Source: Lucinisca nassula (Eukaryota > Mollusca > Bivalvia > Lucinida > Lucinidae). Taken from it: a DNA stretch of 64,000 nucleotides. The translations under genes were made by a program, and so were the position numbers. The notes under the pieces are model-generated. The model ran no database searches and was not told where the DNA came from. It saw only the letters and a program-made list of their open reading frames with translations. Shown here one piece after another: positions 43,514 to 54,544 of this stretch (its first letter is position 1; every line of letters starts with the position of its first letter). The DNA lies in assembly GCA_963580285.1 (NCBI GenBank), contig OY757019.1, positions 60,780,587-60,844,586 on the forward strand, given 5' to 3'.

Positions 43514-43995
43514 ATTTCAATATTTCCACCTTTAGTTCAGTTAGGTCACCGTTAGGTCAGTTTTGCGGAGCGATCCCGCCCCCCCTCCCTCCCCCGCCCG
43601 CAATGGCACAACTACTATATTAAGCCATGTTCTTTCCCTTGCTTGTTTACTGAAGCGATAAGCATCCCCCACCCCCGCCCCGAAAAAGAGAAGGAAATTT
43701 CATTCAAATGCTGCAACTGTAATTGAATCGGACGTAAATGAAAACATATTCAGTAAATTGTGGCTGACCGATAAAAATCTTCAACATGTGTAATATAAGC
43801 ATAGCCGAATATGCCAAAGTCAATTAGAAACATATTAAAAATACATTATGGTTGTATAGAAAACTCGGCGGAAAATTTGTCTTGAACGGCAATTAAGAGT
43901 TGAAAGTCTTTTTTATTTTATTTTCTGTCCGTCTTTTCTTTTCTTGTCTTTTCTCTTCCTTTCTTATTAATGATAATAATTTGCAATTTGGCGAA
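43512..43995. other. no identifiable gene or repeat
   Basis: C-rich then AT-rich sequence; TCTTTTCTTTTCTTG low-complexity at about 43930-43960. Confidence 0.45.
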
Positions 43996-44125
43996 TAAAA
44001 ACTCCGTGTAATGAACTCCCCTATAACCCCCACTGAAAAAGTGGGATAAACAAGTGTATACATTATTTTTCTTATGTATAGTATATAGGTTGTGGATACC
44101 AGTTAGCTCAACCTCATCGAGCACC
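43996..44125. mobile_element. hairpin MITE, shortened
   Basis: AACTCCGTGTAATGAACTCCC, GGGATAAACAAGTGTATACA, TTATTTTTCTTATGTATAG, then a decayed hairpin up to GAGCACCCACAACCC. Confidence 0.7.
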
Positions 44126-44129
44126 CACA

Positions 44130-44725
44130 ACCCATCACGAAAACACGCCTATATAATTCTGACCCCCTTCAACCCCACTTTTATATAGTAAAACTGGGGT
44201 TTACGAGGGTAAACCTTATTTTTCTTATTTCTGCTCTAAAATATAGATTGTGGGTACTCGTTAATTGTTTGTTTGATTTGAGGTTTAACGTCCCCGTCAA
44301 CACTGTAAAGGTCATTTTGGAGACGTTGCTTCCAATTTTGTGGGACTTTTACCCGACATTGAGATGAAATGACATCTCAAGCCCTGTCGCCCAATGAAAC
44401 CAATAGGGTGTATTAGCATGGACGGTCCGGTCCGCCTCGCACCGCGGTTCCTGGACAGGCTTAGATCCTCTAAGCGGTTTACCAGTACTAGTGTGCGGGC
44501 CGGATTCAGCTCTGCGTGGAAGCATCATGCAGCCCATATATTTCTTCAAGCCCCTATGGGCGGGGGCGGGGGTACTCGTTAAAGCCGCCTCGATGAGGCG
44601 GTTCTAACTTGCACCCACAATCTATATTTTGATCAGAAATAAGAAAAATATTGCAGTTTTCATCTGAAACTTTCGTATTTTCTGTGATAAAATTTACAAT
44701 GTATTTGTAAAGGCGTGTTTGCGTA
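44130..44725. mobile_element. hairpin MITE split by SINE B
   Basis: Left end ATCACGAAAACACGCCTATA, ACTTTTATATAGTAAAACTG, GGTTTACGAGGGTAAACC, left arm GATTGTGGGTACTCGTTAA (ends 44264). After the SINE the arm resumes with GGTACTCGTTAAAGCCGCC, then GAGGCGGTTCTAACTTGCAC and the right end AAAGGCGTGTTTGCGTAATG. Confidence 0.92.
44252..44582 (-). mobile_element. SINE family B copy with 13-bp target duplication
   Basis: Body 44265-44569 on the minus strand between exact GGGTACTCGTTAA repeats (44252-44264, 44570-44582). Inserted in the left arm of a MITE hairpin. Sequence very close to the 2554 copy (shared TTAGCATGGACGGTCCG and CCCCTATGGGCGGGGG). Confidence 0.95.
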
Positions 44726-45584
44726 ATGTATGTTTAGAGAAAAATAACCATTTTAGAGATGTGAAAAAAATGCATCACGCGACACTGATGTGTTATCGCA
44801 ATGCTACGTTAGTGGGTACGCAGGCTGATTTGAGTCATCACTGAGCGCACGTGCTACAGGACAGCATTTCGCTCAACGCGGCTCAAATATAGTTCTTTCT
44901 TACTTTCTTACTACAAAAATCTAAACTTCACGAACCGGCAAAAAATCCATAATGCTAATAATCAGCCTCTTATTCCGGAACCATATTTCATCGGAATACA
45001 TATCATTATGCAGCACCCGCCATCTTTTTCTATGATGGCGCCATCATTGCGTCCAAGGAATCTGAGTCTTTGGCTTTTCAATCATAACAAGCCTTAGTCG
45101 AGCGCTACAAAACCGTTGAACTGATAGACTGAAACAGCACATGATCTTACTAGGTTTTGCGGATGCGCAGCCCGGTTAGTGAATGATTAGCTTCCGTGGA
45201 TAGTACTTCATCCTCATAGCCTATAAAAATGCACGAGACTGCCCTTTTTACGCAGAGAAGTTAGTAAAACGACGTTCTCTTGTGCGATAAAACAGTTTTC
45301 ACCAAGGTGCGGCTTGTTTGGTAATGCTTTCAAATGTATCTGATGCTGCTATCGCGCTCCGCATTTTCATGCTTTTTGCACGATTTCTGAAAGAATGTCA
45401 TTAAGTAATCATTTAGTGTTGAAGGGTTTTAAGACAGTAGTTAGTTTCAAGAGCGGTTTTGAAAGCTTATAATCCGATAAATGTCTAGTTATATAGCTTA
45501 GCTGTTCCTTTGCTTCATTACGGATTTTAGGAAAGAAGAACTCATTTATTTCTGAAAATAAAGGTCCGGCTTTGGCAAAGGGCA
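44726..45584. other. MITE tail then unassigned sequence
   Basis: 44740-44815 (GAGAAAAATAACCATTTTAG, ATGCATCACGCGACACTGAT, GTGTTATCGCAATGC) is the right part of the 27790-type MITE. The rest, to 45584, is unrecognised. Confidence 0.5.
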
Positions 45585-45860
45585 TAGCACATTACGACCC
45601 GTGGAACATATGCATTTTTCATATCTACAAACATGGCTACTCTTCTGATGAAAATCGATAATTTTTCTTATTTATACAGAAAACATAGGTTGTGGGTGCT
45701 CGTTAGAACCGCCTCATTGAGGTGGTTCTAACGAGTACCCAGAACCTATGTCTTGGAACAGAAATAAGAAAAATAATGTATACCCCGGTAAACCCCAGTT
45801 TTCCTATGTGTAAAGTGGGGTTTAAGGGGGGTGTCCATTTCACGGACTTGTTCACGTGAT
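45585..45860. mobile_element. hairpin MITE (reverse of 27790 type), complete
   Basis: GTGGAACATATGCATTTTTC, AACATGGCTACTCTTCTGAT, hairpin 45683-45750 (ACATAGGTTGTGGGTGCTCG arm), GGAACAGAAATAAGAAAAAT, ACCCCGGTAAACCCCAGTTT, end CATTTCACGGACTTGTTCAC plus GTGATG. Confidence 0.9.
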
Positions 45861-46130
45861 GATTACGAAAACACACCTTTACAAATACATTGTAAATTTT
45901 TTCGCCAAAAATCTAAAATGTTAAAAGAAAAATTGTGATATTTTTCTTATTTCGGCTCAAAATGTAGCTTGTGGGTACACGTCGAGGCGGTTCTAAAGAG
46001 TACCCACAATCTATATTTTAGAGCAGGAATAAGAAAATAATAATGTGTACCCCTGTAAACCCCAGTTTTATTATATAAAAGTGGGGTTCACAGGGGTCAA
46101 AATTATATAGGCGACTTTGCGTGATGAGAC
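45857..46130. mobile_element. hairpin MITE (24663 type), complete
   Basis: Abuts the previous copy. Left end GATTACGAAAACACACCTTT, hairpin at about 45970-46012 with a shortened left arm, TAGAGCAGGAATAAGAAAAT, CCCCTGTAAACCCCAGTTTT, right end ATATAGGCGACTTTGCGTGA. Two subfamilies side by side. Confidence 0.9.
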
Positions 46131-46189
46131 GGCATAGTATTTTAGACGTTATCATCGTCGATGGTGGCGAAAATCGCAGATTCTGATTA

Positions 46190-46440
46190 GACTGCAAAGA
46201 TGCATAACGGACCCTTGTAAGACAATATGAGGCGTTTACAAGAGTATACTTTTTTTCAAGTACTCGTTAGAACGCTTCAGCAATGCCATAACGAAAACAC
46301 GCCTATTCAAATACAGTTAACGCTCGTTATCTCAAACTCCAAGGCACTGGAAAGTTTGTCTTGAGAGATAAAATGAATATATAGCAAAATTAAAACAACA
46401 GTGCCGTAGCTCCAGTTTGACTTAAACAGTAGTTTGAAAT
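46190..46440. mobile_element. MITE scraps
   Basis: 46195-46310 holds GATGCATAACGGACCCTTGT, TTCAAGTACTCGTTAGAACG and CCATAACGAAAACACGCCTA. 46316-46440 has CAGTTAACGCTCGTTATCTC and an inverted-like TTTGACTTAAACAGTAG. Confidence 0.5.
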
Positions 46441-46489
46441 GTCAGTGTTTGTGATAACAAGTGTCAACTGCGTATTGAACATTTTACTA

Positions 46490-46790
46490 CCAATAATGAT
46501 TTCTTTTTTTCTTCTTTTTTTTCAGATACCATATCCGACATTTTTCATATTTTATGCTCAAAACATTGATTGTGGGAACTCGTTTGGACCGCCTCCGTCG
46601 GACGGTTCTAACGAGTACCCAAAGTCTATGTATTAAGCAGAAATAAGAATAACGCATACCCCAGTAAACCCCACTTTGACACAGATGGGCAAGAGGATGC
46701 TGTATATCTGTCGCAAAGTGGAGTTTAAGGGTGTCAAAATTTTATAGGGGTGTTCACTTGATCGAACATCCACAATCTATATTTTTAAGC
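46490..46790. mobile_element. hairpin MITE, diverged
   Basis: TTTCATATTTTATGCTCAAA, hairpin 46568-46625 (GATTGTGGGAACTCGTTTGG / GACGGTTCTAACGAGTACCC), ATTAAGCAGAAATAAGAATA, AACCCCACTTTGACACAGAT, GGTGTCAAAATTTTATAGGG. Confidence 0.8.
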
Positions 46791-47770
46791 ATAAATAAAC
46801 TACATAGATAACACATTTTCTAGAAACTTCATTGTGGAGACAGGAAAGAAACATCATCTGAAATGGCTGAGATACTAATGTCTCACTTCATGGGCTGAGA
46901 TTAAACCTCGGCTTCATATGTACATTGTAAAGTTCAGATTTTGGCCGTTCTAGCGAGTACCCATAACTGAAGCAAATAACATTTTCTCCATTTTATTTAT
47001 ATACGTTTTTGTATTTTTTTATCAACAAACGTGCAAGTATTACTCGTAGGAGAAAGCTTGGGGTTTTTCTATTTTCTGTTCATTCACAAAATCCATCGAA
47101 GATTTGGTTTACATTTTATTTCGCCATTTTACTGCCTCAATATCTATAAAACAGCAATAAATGTCAATGTTTACACGTGCATACTAACAAGTTTACTCTT
47201 TCGACCCCGAAGACAACATCATATATTTTGTATAGAAACTATCAATATATAACAGTTCCGTCTGAAAATGTAAATCTAGAGCCATGAACAACGGGATGTT
47301 GTTAAAAAGGTCTTTTTAGGGCATTTTAGTCTGTTCTTTGGGGCAACCCGTCTGAAGTCCTATTATTATTATCATTATTATTATTAAGTAGTAGTAGTAT
47401 CTTGCTTTTTCGGATCTGAGGGTTTTCCATAAACAGTTTCTTCACTGTGATGGACTATGTTCGTGGTTGCTTGCTTGGCAGGCATTGGTTATCCTCTAAG
47501 ATAAATTTCATCCTAGTAAAGTGAAGTAAAGTAAAGTAGAATTAATCAAAATATGCATGTGTGGAAATACATTGAAATACTTGAACACGGATGGCTGGTC
47601 CACCAGAGGTCAGTCATGATATGCCCTATGGCCTGGCGGTATGAGTTGTCCACAGAGATTCGAACCATCCCGAAAGTATTCAAGTTCGACTGTAAATGTA
47701 TGAGATGAAAATTTGATAATGCTGAAAAACTAATGGAACTTCAGAGTGAGTGCGCAAGAGACACACAGAC

Positions 47771-47774
<4 letters not shown>
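46791..47774. other. no identifiable gene; simple repeats at 47365 and 47519
   Basis: ATTATTATTATCATT at about 47363-47385 and AAGTAAAGTAAAGTA at about 47521-47537. The remaining sequence is unassigned. Confidence 0.45.

Positions 47775-47834
<60 letters not shown>
47775..47834. repeat. (GA)n microsatellite
   Basis: About 30 AG units, preceded by ACACACAGACAGGC. Confidence 0.98.
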
Positions 47835-47836
<2 letters not shown>

Positions 47837-48043
47837 CTATTTTTCCACGTCTCAAAATATAGCACGACACCAATATAGCATTTCGTAAAATTTATGGTTA
47901 AATCTGTAATTCTTGTATGAAATAGAAATCAAATTATTTTCACTGATATGCTAATATATATCTACGTCACGAATCATTTTCTACGTCACTGTGCATGCCA
48001 TGATACCAGTCGAATTAATTGCCAGAACAGAGTCAAACTTTAT

Positions 48044-48273
48044 TTAACCCATTTGGTACCAGAAACCCCAAAACCGGTACCCGGGCAAACAGTGCAGGGC
48101 CAGATCAGACGCCGCAGAACGCGGCGCCTGATCAGGGCCTCCACTGTTTGCTAAAAGTTCAGTCATTTTCCAAATTAAATTTTGAAGAAAACACAACCTA
48201 TCACCCCTAAGTTTTGAAATGGACTCCTGCTATATATAAGTAAGAAGATTCCATTCGGTACAAAAAGAGTTAA
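48044..48273. mobile_element. piggyBac-type MITE (TTAA-flanked), copy 1
   Basis: TTAA then CCCATTTGGTACC ... GGTACAAAAAGAG then TTAA. The core CAGATCAGACGCCGCAGAAC / GCGGCGCCTGATCAGGGCCT is a long palindrome. TTAA duplication with CCC/GGG ends is the piggyBac pattern. No coding frame. Confidence 0.9.
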
Positions 48274-48985
48274 CTATTTCTCATGTCACTCGCCGGTGAC
48301 GAAAGAGAAAGAATATTTATAAACACATGCATATACATGCACAAACACACGACAAAATGTCGTTGGCAATGCCTTAAATTAAATCACATTATGTGCCTTG
48401 TAAAATTATGGTACTTAAATAATTATGTACATACAAAAAGATCAAGTAACTGATCCACATTCTCTTTTTTCCACACATTTGACATTTCTTTTCTACAGGA
48501 GTATTCTCCAAGCTGCCAGTTTCAACTGGTAGTCGATGATAACACGATAGCTATTTAATGTTTTAAATAAGGTTTGACTTTTATCTTGGGAAATATTTTG
48601 TTTCGCAATTAAACTAAAACTAATTTCTTCACAAAAAGACGGTAGTAAAGTCGATGTCAAGCTTCTAAGAGGAAGTGTTTAAAGAAAAACATTTGTTTGA
48701 TTGCAAATGGGAAATATTTTGTGAAAAAAAATACAGGACAACAGTAAAGCTATACTATGTTAATTATACTACACCTTCAACAATGTTATGGACCTATTAC
48801 GTCCTTGACTCCTTAATGGGCCCATGCTACTGGAGGAAACACAGTTCCAGTTGCATGCCTTTTTCTTCGCATCCTTATTATTTACTGCGTTGTTTCAATA
48901 ATAACATGCTTTGTTTTGTTTTTTTCATGTGTTACAATGTCTTCTACAATGTATTTTGTTCTGTAACAACGTAAAACTGTATTGA
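48274..48985. other. no identifiable gene
   Basis: A 99-codon open frame at 48675-48974 is Cys/Tyr/Phe-rich with no recognisable domain and no splice or start context; I do not call it a gene. Confidence 0.45.
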
Positions 48986-48989
48986 GGGT

Positions 48990-49380
48990 TAGGTTTTACT
49001 ACGCTTTTTAAAACGTAGCAGGATGGCAAAATCGTAGTAAAACGTAGTTCATTAGCAATATATGGCTACATACATGACCCATTTGTTTGTCTACGTTTGT
49101 TTTGAATTTTTCGACGATATACGTAGCGTATACCTAGCACAACACGTCACGTAAAATGTACTAAAACGTATATATTTTACAAAAATACCTGGAGGTACGC
49201 AACATAGTTCACTGCGCATTACCTACGGTTTCCTACGTAATATGTTTTGCTACGTTTCATTCTACGTTTTATTGCGTTTCAGTAGGGTTTGATAGGTATT
49301 GGTAGGTATCACGTCCCTACAAAACGGCGCAAAATTAACGTAGTGACAGTATGTGACAGTGAGACTGGGGCCTAAGAGGA
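48990..49380. repeat. ACGTA-dense, non-tandem region
   Basis: About 20 occurrences of ACGTA, TACGT or ACGTTT in 390 bp in both orientations (ACGTAGTAAAACGTA-like), without a fixed period. Composition is quite unlike its flanks. Confidence 0.65.
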
Positions 49381-49866
49381 GATTTGCAAGTTCAAAATTA
49401 TGTGCTCATATTTCAGAGCAGTGGTCGGCACTGAAATAAATGTTTGTCAAATAAATAAATAAAATTTGCAACCATCTTAACTTACGTAAAACTGAATTTA
49501 CTTGTAGTTTTCTACATTTAAAATTATATTCAAAATTCAAACATATTATCCTGAAATTTAAATTTATAATTTAATAGCTGTGGTTCTAAAACTTTTCTTT
49601 TGTATACTTATGCTGCATCACATGAACAATCCATGTAAATACTATCCTTGTAAATCCCACTTTACAAAGAAAAAAAATGTGATTTACAAGGCGTTTCTAA
49701 AGAGCCCCAACAGTCTACATACAGAAAATCTCACAGGGTGCAGAAACAAGAACGAAAGAAAAAATATTATTTTGTAAGAAGAATAGGAATAGTTTCTGTC
49801 TATTTGTAATAGCGGAATTTCACTGTAGAAGAAAACACCAGAAATAATACTTGGAAGTCTTGCACT
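49381..49866. other. no identifiable gene
   Basis: AT-rich with an AAATAAATAAATAAA run at about 49449 and a TCCTTGTAAATCCCACTTTA scrap of a hairpin MITE at about 49645. Confidence 0.45.
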
Positions 49867-50082
49867 TTAACCCCTTTTGCACCGGAAACCCCAAAACGGG
49901 TAATTGGCAAATAGTGCAGGCCCAGATCAAACGCCGCGTCTGATCAGCCTAAACTGTTTGCAGAAAGTTCAGCCATTTTACAAATAAATTTTGAAGGAAA
50001 CACAACCTGTCACCCCTAAATTTTAAAATGGTCTCCTGCCATATATAAAGAGGAAGATACCATTTGGTACAAAAAGGGATAA
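49867..50082. mobile_element. piggyBac-type MITE, copy 2
   Basis: TTAA at 49867-49870 then CCCCTTTTGCACC; right end GGTACAAAAAGGG followed by ATAA (a decayed TTAA). The core palindrome is shortened (GATCAAACGCCGCGTCTGATC, written here as GATCAAACGCC and GCGTCTGATC). Confidence 0.88.
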
Positions 50083-50185
50083 TTTATTATCATCTTCTTT
50101 CGAAGACAATAAAATATCAATTTGGTAAAATTTCAAACTATCCATGCAAACGCCATCAACAGTCATATATCCATGCATTAGAACC

Positions 50186-50230
50186 GAAAAAAAAAAAAAA
50201 AAAAAAATAGAAAAAAAAAAAAAAAAAAAC
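50186..50230. repeat. A-rich tract
   Basis: Interrupted poly-A of about 45 bp; another A-rich tract at 51158-51188. Confidence 0.95.
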
Positions 50231-50399
50231 GTGAAACACTTTGGTTCTGAGGAAAACCGCTGGACAAAGACTTCTAAATCCCATTTGTATGATTTCAATC
50301 ATTTTTGCTTTGTATTATATAGTACTAGTTTTATACGAATAATATTCGTTTAAACGGTAAGTCTTCTGGACATTGACATTCCGAGTGCAACCAAGACAG

Positions 50400-50730
50400 T
50401 ATGAAATAGGGAAATTCCCGAATATAGCCCGGTGGACTTGACTCGGAAGCTTTTTGAATTTAAAATATTTTAGGGGACGTTCATCTCATAAAATTTCATG
50501 TTATAGTGAAAAAAAGGTTATGGACTGCAACGATTTATTTATTTATCTATTTATTTACTTATTTATTCCCAGTTCCAATCTTCCAAATCGGCAAAACCTT
50601 TGACCCTCCCTACATATTTCTAACGTTACTGTGGAATACACAACATTCAATGAAAGATGTCCACCCCTGACAATCATGAAATTTTAGACTCCGTCGCAAG
50701 ATCAAATTTTAACTTTCCTACAATACAATA
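50400..50730. other. unassigned, with (ATTT)n at about 50530
   Basis: TTTATTTATTTATCTATTTA run at 50529-50567; nothing else recognised. Confidence 0.5.
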
Positions 50731-50961
50731 TTAACCCATTTTGTACCGGAAACCCCTAAAAGGGGTATCCTGGCAAACAGTGAAAGGCCCAGATCAGACG
50801 CCACAGAACGCGGCATCTGATCAGGACCGCCACTATTTGCCAAAAGTTCAGTCATTTTCCAAATAAATTTTGAAGAAAACACAAACTGACACCCCTAAAT
50901 TTTGAAATGGACTCATGCTATATATAAGGAGGAAGATTCCATTTGGTACAAAAAGGGTTAA
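50731..50961. mobile_element. piggyBac-type MITE, copy 3
   Basis: Exact TTAA on both sides (50731-50734, 50958-50961). Ends CCCATTTTGTACC / GGTACAAAAAGGG. The core ATCAGACGCCACAGAACGCG / GCATCTGATCAGG is palindromic. Confidence 0.93.
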
Positions 50962-51460
50962 AATAAAATGGAACAATGAACAGTCGAAGTGAAACTGATG
51001 CTATTTAACTGAGCCCCGCCACATGAAAATAAGTACTTAGTATGTGAACGAGCATCGAAAGATCTGACAAGACTGCGCATGGGGCCCTTCAATGTGCTTC
51101 CAGATGTAATACAGTATTGCCATTTAAAGTGTCCACAAATTTGCGTTTGAAAACGAAAAAAAAAATGAAAAAAAAAAAAAAAAAAAAATGCGCTTAAGCT
51201 TTTTGAACGAATGTGTGACAAATGTGATTTATATCTGTAAAACAACATAATCTTCTTTCTTTCCTTCCATGAATGAGAATATTCATGGAATATCTCGCAA
51301 TCTCATGTAGCCACATGACACTTTCTTTTCACCATCCTGGGTTAGGGATCTTTATTTATGATGATAGATTAAAATCTCAAGCACTTGTAGGAGAGGAATC
51401 GACATTGGATACTATTGTTAAATTTAACATTATCATTTGAGTTAAACGCCAATGAAAGTA
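50962..51460. other. no identifiable gene
   Basis: Unassigned intronic sequence; an inverted ATTCATGGAATATCTC / TGAATGAGAATATTCATG patch at about 51270-51295. Confidence 0.4.
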
Positions 51461-51464
51461 TAAA

Positions 51465-51743
51465 ATGCGTCGAAAATATTCGGATCAATCCATGGCATTG
51501 TCAAAAGAACAAAAACAGCTCATTGTTGAAGGGTATCCTAAAATGTGCTCATCGAATGCAACAGATCAGGTGGGAATTTACTATTTTCTGATAATTGAAG
51601 GATATTTTTCTCATTTCTCCATATCATATGTTGTTGTTATTAAGCGGAATGGGAACACCTTCAAGGGAGGCAACTCCTGCAAAAGTTTTTTTGTCTCCCA
51701 TGCCAATAGGGGTCAACTCTTAAAGGAAAGAATTTGCTCCTAG
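51465..51743 (+). other. short open frame of unknown nature
   Basis: Begins MRRKYSDQSMALSKEQKQLI and stays open 92 codons, but its second half overlaps a repeat palindrome (from about 51655). Only the first about 37 codons, before a possible donor at CAG|GTGGGA (51568), could be exonic. No homolog recognised. More likely transposon debris or chance than a gene. Confidence 0.2.
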
Positions 51744-51790
51744 CAAATTCTTTCCTTTAAGAGTAGACCCCTTTTGACATGGGACAGAGT
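51655..51790. mobile_element. palindromic MITE (40-bp arms)
   Basis: Arms 51699-51738 and 51742-51783, near-complementary (CTCTTAAAGGAAAGAATTTG and inverse), with a 3-nt loop. Fragments at 10418, 30590, 34690 and 63940 share its modules. Confidence 0.85.
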
Positions 51791-52078
51791 TTATAGAAAA
51801 ACGAACAGGAAGTCCCGAAAGTTGTCTCCTTTGAAAAATTGTGGAAAATTCAGTCAGGTGACCCCATTCCCCTTGATAACCGGGTTGTTGCTAATAAATA
51901 CACACAGCATGGCAACGCGGTTCTATCATACTAACAACATTTTTTTTTGGCGGGGTGCGTGAGAATTAACAAGAATTGTCCTTCAAATATCACAAAATAC
52001 CCACCTTATCTGTTACTATGATGAGTGCATGAAATGTTAGTGTGGCTTTTTAAAATACAAACTCTTTATAGCATGGTG

Positions 52079-52116
52079 TACAATACAATACAATACAATA
52101 CAATACAATACAATAC
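52079..52116. repeat. (CAATA)n microsatellite
   Basis: Seven CAATA units directly abutting the R5 repeat. Confidence 0.97.
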
Positions 52117-52492
52117 TGGGCAGGTTTTACCGATAGCGCAACCGTAAAACGTCTCCCCGTACATCAACCATAGTGCAGTTTATATTTTACTTTTGGTCCT
52201 TTGAGATCAGCGTGAATATTCTGAGAAATCAGAAATAAATTATTGGTTTAGACTCATATTCTAGACAGGTTTTTAATTATTTGGACCCCATTTTGACTTA
52301 TATCAGTCTTTGAATCGACTGCCTATTCGAAATTCGCAAAATTGCAGTATGTTTCCTCTGGCTTTCTTTGCCGGATCATTATTACAGGGTCACTGATGAG
52401 GCTTTATTAGCCGAAACTACGTAGTATGACCCATCTTCTTTCTTATGAATGTTTTCATTGCTCTTAAAGGAACTCATTTTTGATTTTTATTG
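52117..52492. repeat. R5 satellite-like repeat, about 1 unit
   Basis: AACCGTAAAACGTCTCCCCG through GAACTCATTTTTGATTTTTA; about 375 bp, close to the 12275-12655 copy, with an extra ATT in GGATCATTATTACAGGG. Confidence 0.85.
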
Positions 52493-53153
52493 GTATATGC
52501 GATTGAAATGAGCTTAGCCATAAGAGTGTCTTTTTTCCTCACTCCTTGGAGGAGAGGCATCTTGTGACTGGCGAAGACTAATTTGCAGGCTAATCTGTGT
52601 CTTTGGTAGCATATATTCAACTTGAACATCTTCATATCGCATACATATAGCATGTCGTTATTGTATAAAGAACCCGCAACGGGTTCATGTACTTGCATTT
52701 TTCTATTTTATTAAAAACTGTGTAAACTTGAATTTAGATTGGAGAGGGTATTGATAAATTACCACAAAACCTGTTAGAAAAGCAATTTTCAATATGTTAC
52801 GACAGTCGCCAAATGATATATGTATTATGTCAGTACTGAAGTCGACTTGAGAGACGGTAGGTCTACATTTTTGTTTGAAAAGTGAAAGAAAAACTTTCTC
52901 ATACAGCTGCTGTATCGCTTACCATACATTCTGTAAAAAAGGGGGTTGCCTCATTTCTTTGACAACGCATGCGCAAGTCAGCGTTACAGTCTTCTTAGCC
53001 AATTTGTTAATAGATCGCTTATTTGAAGATTCCAAAAACTTCAGGCATATTATTGAGTCTTAGTCTTCTTATGAACACAAATTTAAATAATTTATGCTTT
53101 CTTCGCGTTTGCTTCGCCAAGGGTCCTCCAGATAAAGAACGCCTTTTGGGCAG
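52493..53153. other. no identifiable gene
   Basis: Unassigned intronic sequence. Confidence 0.45.
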
Positions 53154-53477
53154 TTAAAGGCATTTATTCTTGTTTATTGAGGACCATCATTGCATTACAT
53201 CATATTATATAGCCCTCAGTGCTGGCTGAAGAGAAGGTCTCTGACTTCAGCAGGTAAGGGGCCTCCTTGGGGTAAAAATCAATAGTTTACTAACTGTTGA
53301 CTAGAGTTTACCTAAGAGATTTTCCCCTTAAAGTGCCTTAGTCAGGGATTCAACAAGAGCTACTAACCACCATATTAGGGGCTGCCTTTGATCTGCTACA
53401 GAGAGTATATCACAGGGGGCAATAAAACAATTATGAGCACACGGTGTGTTCTACCTTACAAGAATAAATGCCTTTAA
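53154..53477. mobile_element. small element with exact 20-bp inverted ends
   Basis: TTAAAGGCATTTATTCTTGT at 53154-53173 is the exact complement of 53458-53477. 324 bp in all, no frame. If TTAA is the duplication, it is a second piggyBac-type candidate, but the CCC/GGG ends are absent. Confidence 0.7.
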
Positions 53478-54240
53478 AAAGAGGTCCATTTTAGAACAGT
53501 TCCAAGCGTGATCGTAATGTATAAACGTAAATGATGACAGACACCGTACATGTAGTACCAACTTATATATGAGCCGGCGCACGGCCAAACCTACAATAAA
53601 TCCTGCGACCAACAAATGCTCAGACCAGCCGAAATACCCACCCGGGTGACCGTGTCCCTTTTTGGATAGTACGGAACTTACTGAAGGTTTTTGCGACCAG
53701 TGAAGTCGCTAATCAGACAGCGCGCATATCTAGGTTTGGCTGTAATTATTCCAAATTAATTTAAACTCGGATGCGTATCCATGGTTAAATATACCTTAAT
53801 CAGGTCTGTATTATGCTAGCCTGCTTACGCAAAATTATCTTGTTTGTTCTTATTATGTTCCCTTGTAAACCCCACGTTTCTTCGTATAAAGTGGATTTTA
53901 GCAAGGATGGGATATATCCATTCGAAATAAAAGCATTATAGGCTAACATTAAGCGATTCACACTTACATCTATATCACAGTGTCATTTTATAGACCCCTG
54001 AGCAATGTTCCTATCAAATCGAAATAAATAGTGACAAATTGTCCATAAAAATCAATTAGGAATCATTACGGGCGTCTAGTATGTCTATTTGTATTGCGGA
54101 ACCCATTAGTTTTCGCGTGCGGTTCTTGTGTATTAGCTAAGTTGTCATGTATTGTTTTCTTTATGACCCAAATATATCGGCAGATTGAGTAGGCGAAGCA
54201 CACACTGCGCACATTTGCAATACCGAGAACTCGCTCAATA
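53478..54240. other. no identifiable gene
   Basis: Contains TTATTATGTTCCCTTGTAAA plus CCCCACGTTTCTTCGTATAA (about 53855-53890), a small hairpin-MITE scrap. The rest is unassigned. Confidence 0.45.
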
Positions 54241-54246
54241 TACAAT

Positions 54247-54440
54247 ACAATAAAATTCCGCTATTAAGACCACCTAAAATTAAGACAAATTTTGCTTTGA
54301 AGCTTTCAGGTACATTTTCTGTATGTTTTCTACATCCTGTGTGCTCTACTGGTAGACCATCTTTGGGACTGTTCAAAAGTGGTCTTTAGGACCACTTTCG
54401 AACAGTTCCAAAGGTGGTCCGTTAATATAGGAATTTTAAT
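54247..54440. mobile_element. MITE F, near full length
   Basis: AATAAAATTCCGCTATTAAG, palindrome ACTGTTCAAAAGTGGTCTTT / AGGACCACTTTCGAACAGTT, right end TAATATAGGAATTTTAATGT. Confidence 0.85.
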
Positions 54441-54485
54441 GTATCTAAAACTTACCCCACTATACCACCCACTTAATTTACCTTG

Positions 54486-54535
54486 TTGTGCAGAATAATC
54501 TTATTCTGTTTGTGCAGAATAATCTTATTCTGTCG
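54486..54535. repeat. 22-bp palindromic unit, two copies
   Basis: TGCAGAATAATCTTATTCTG occurs twice in tandem; each unit contains the perfect palindrome CAGAATAAGATTATTCTG-like core. Confidence 0.85.
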
Positions 54536-54544
54536 GGTTTCGGC

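Noticed and set aside
48675..48974. A 99-codon frame in the Hox4 intron
   Set aside because: No domain, low-complexity Cys/Tyr/Phe content, no splice signals that would join it to Hox4.
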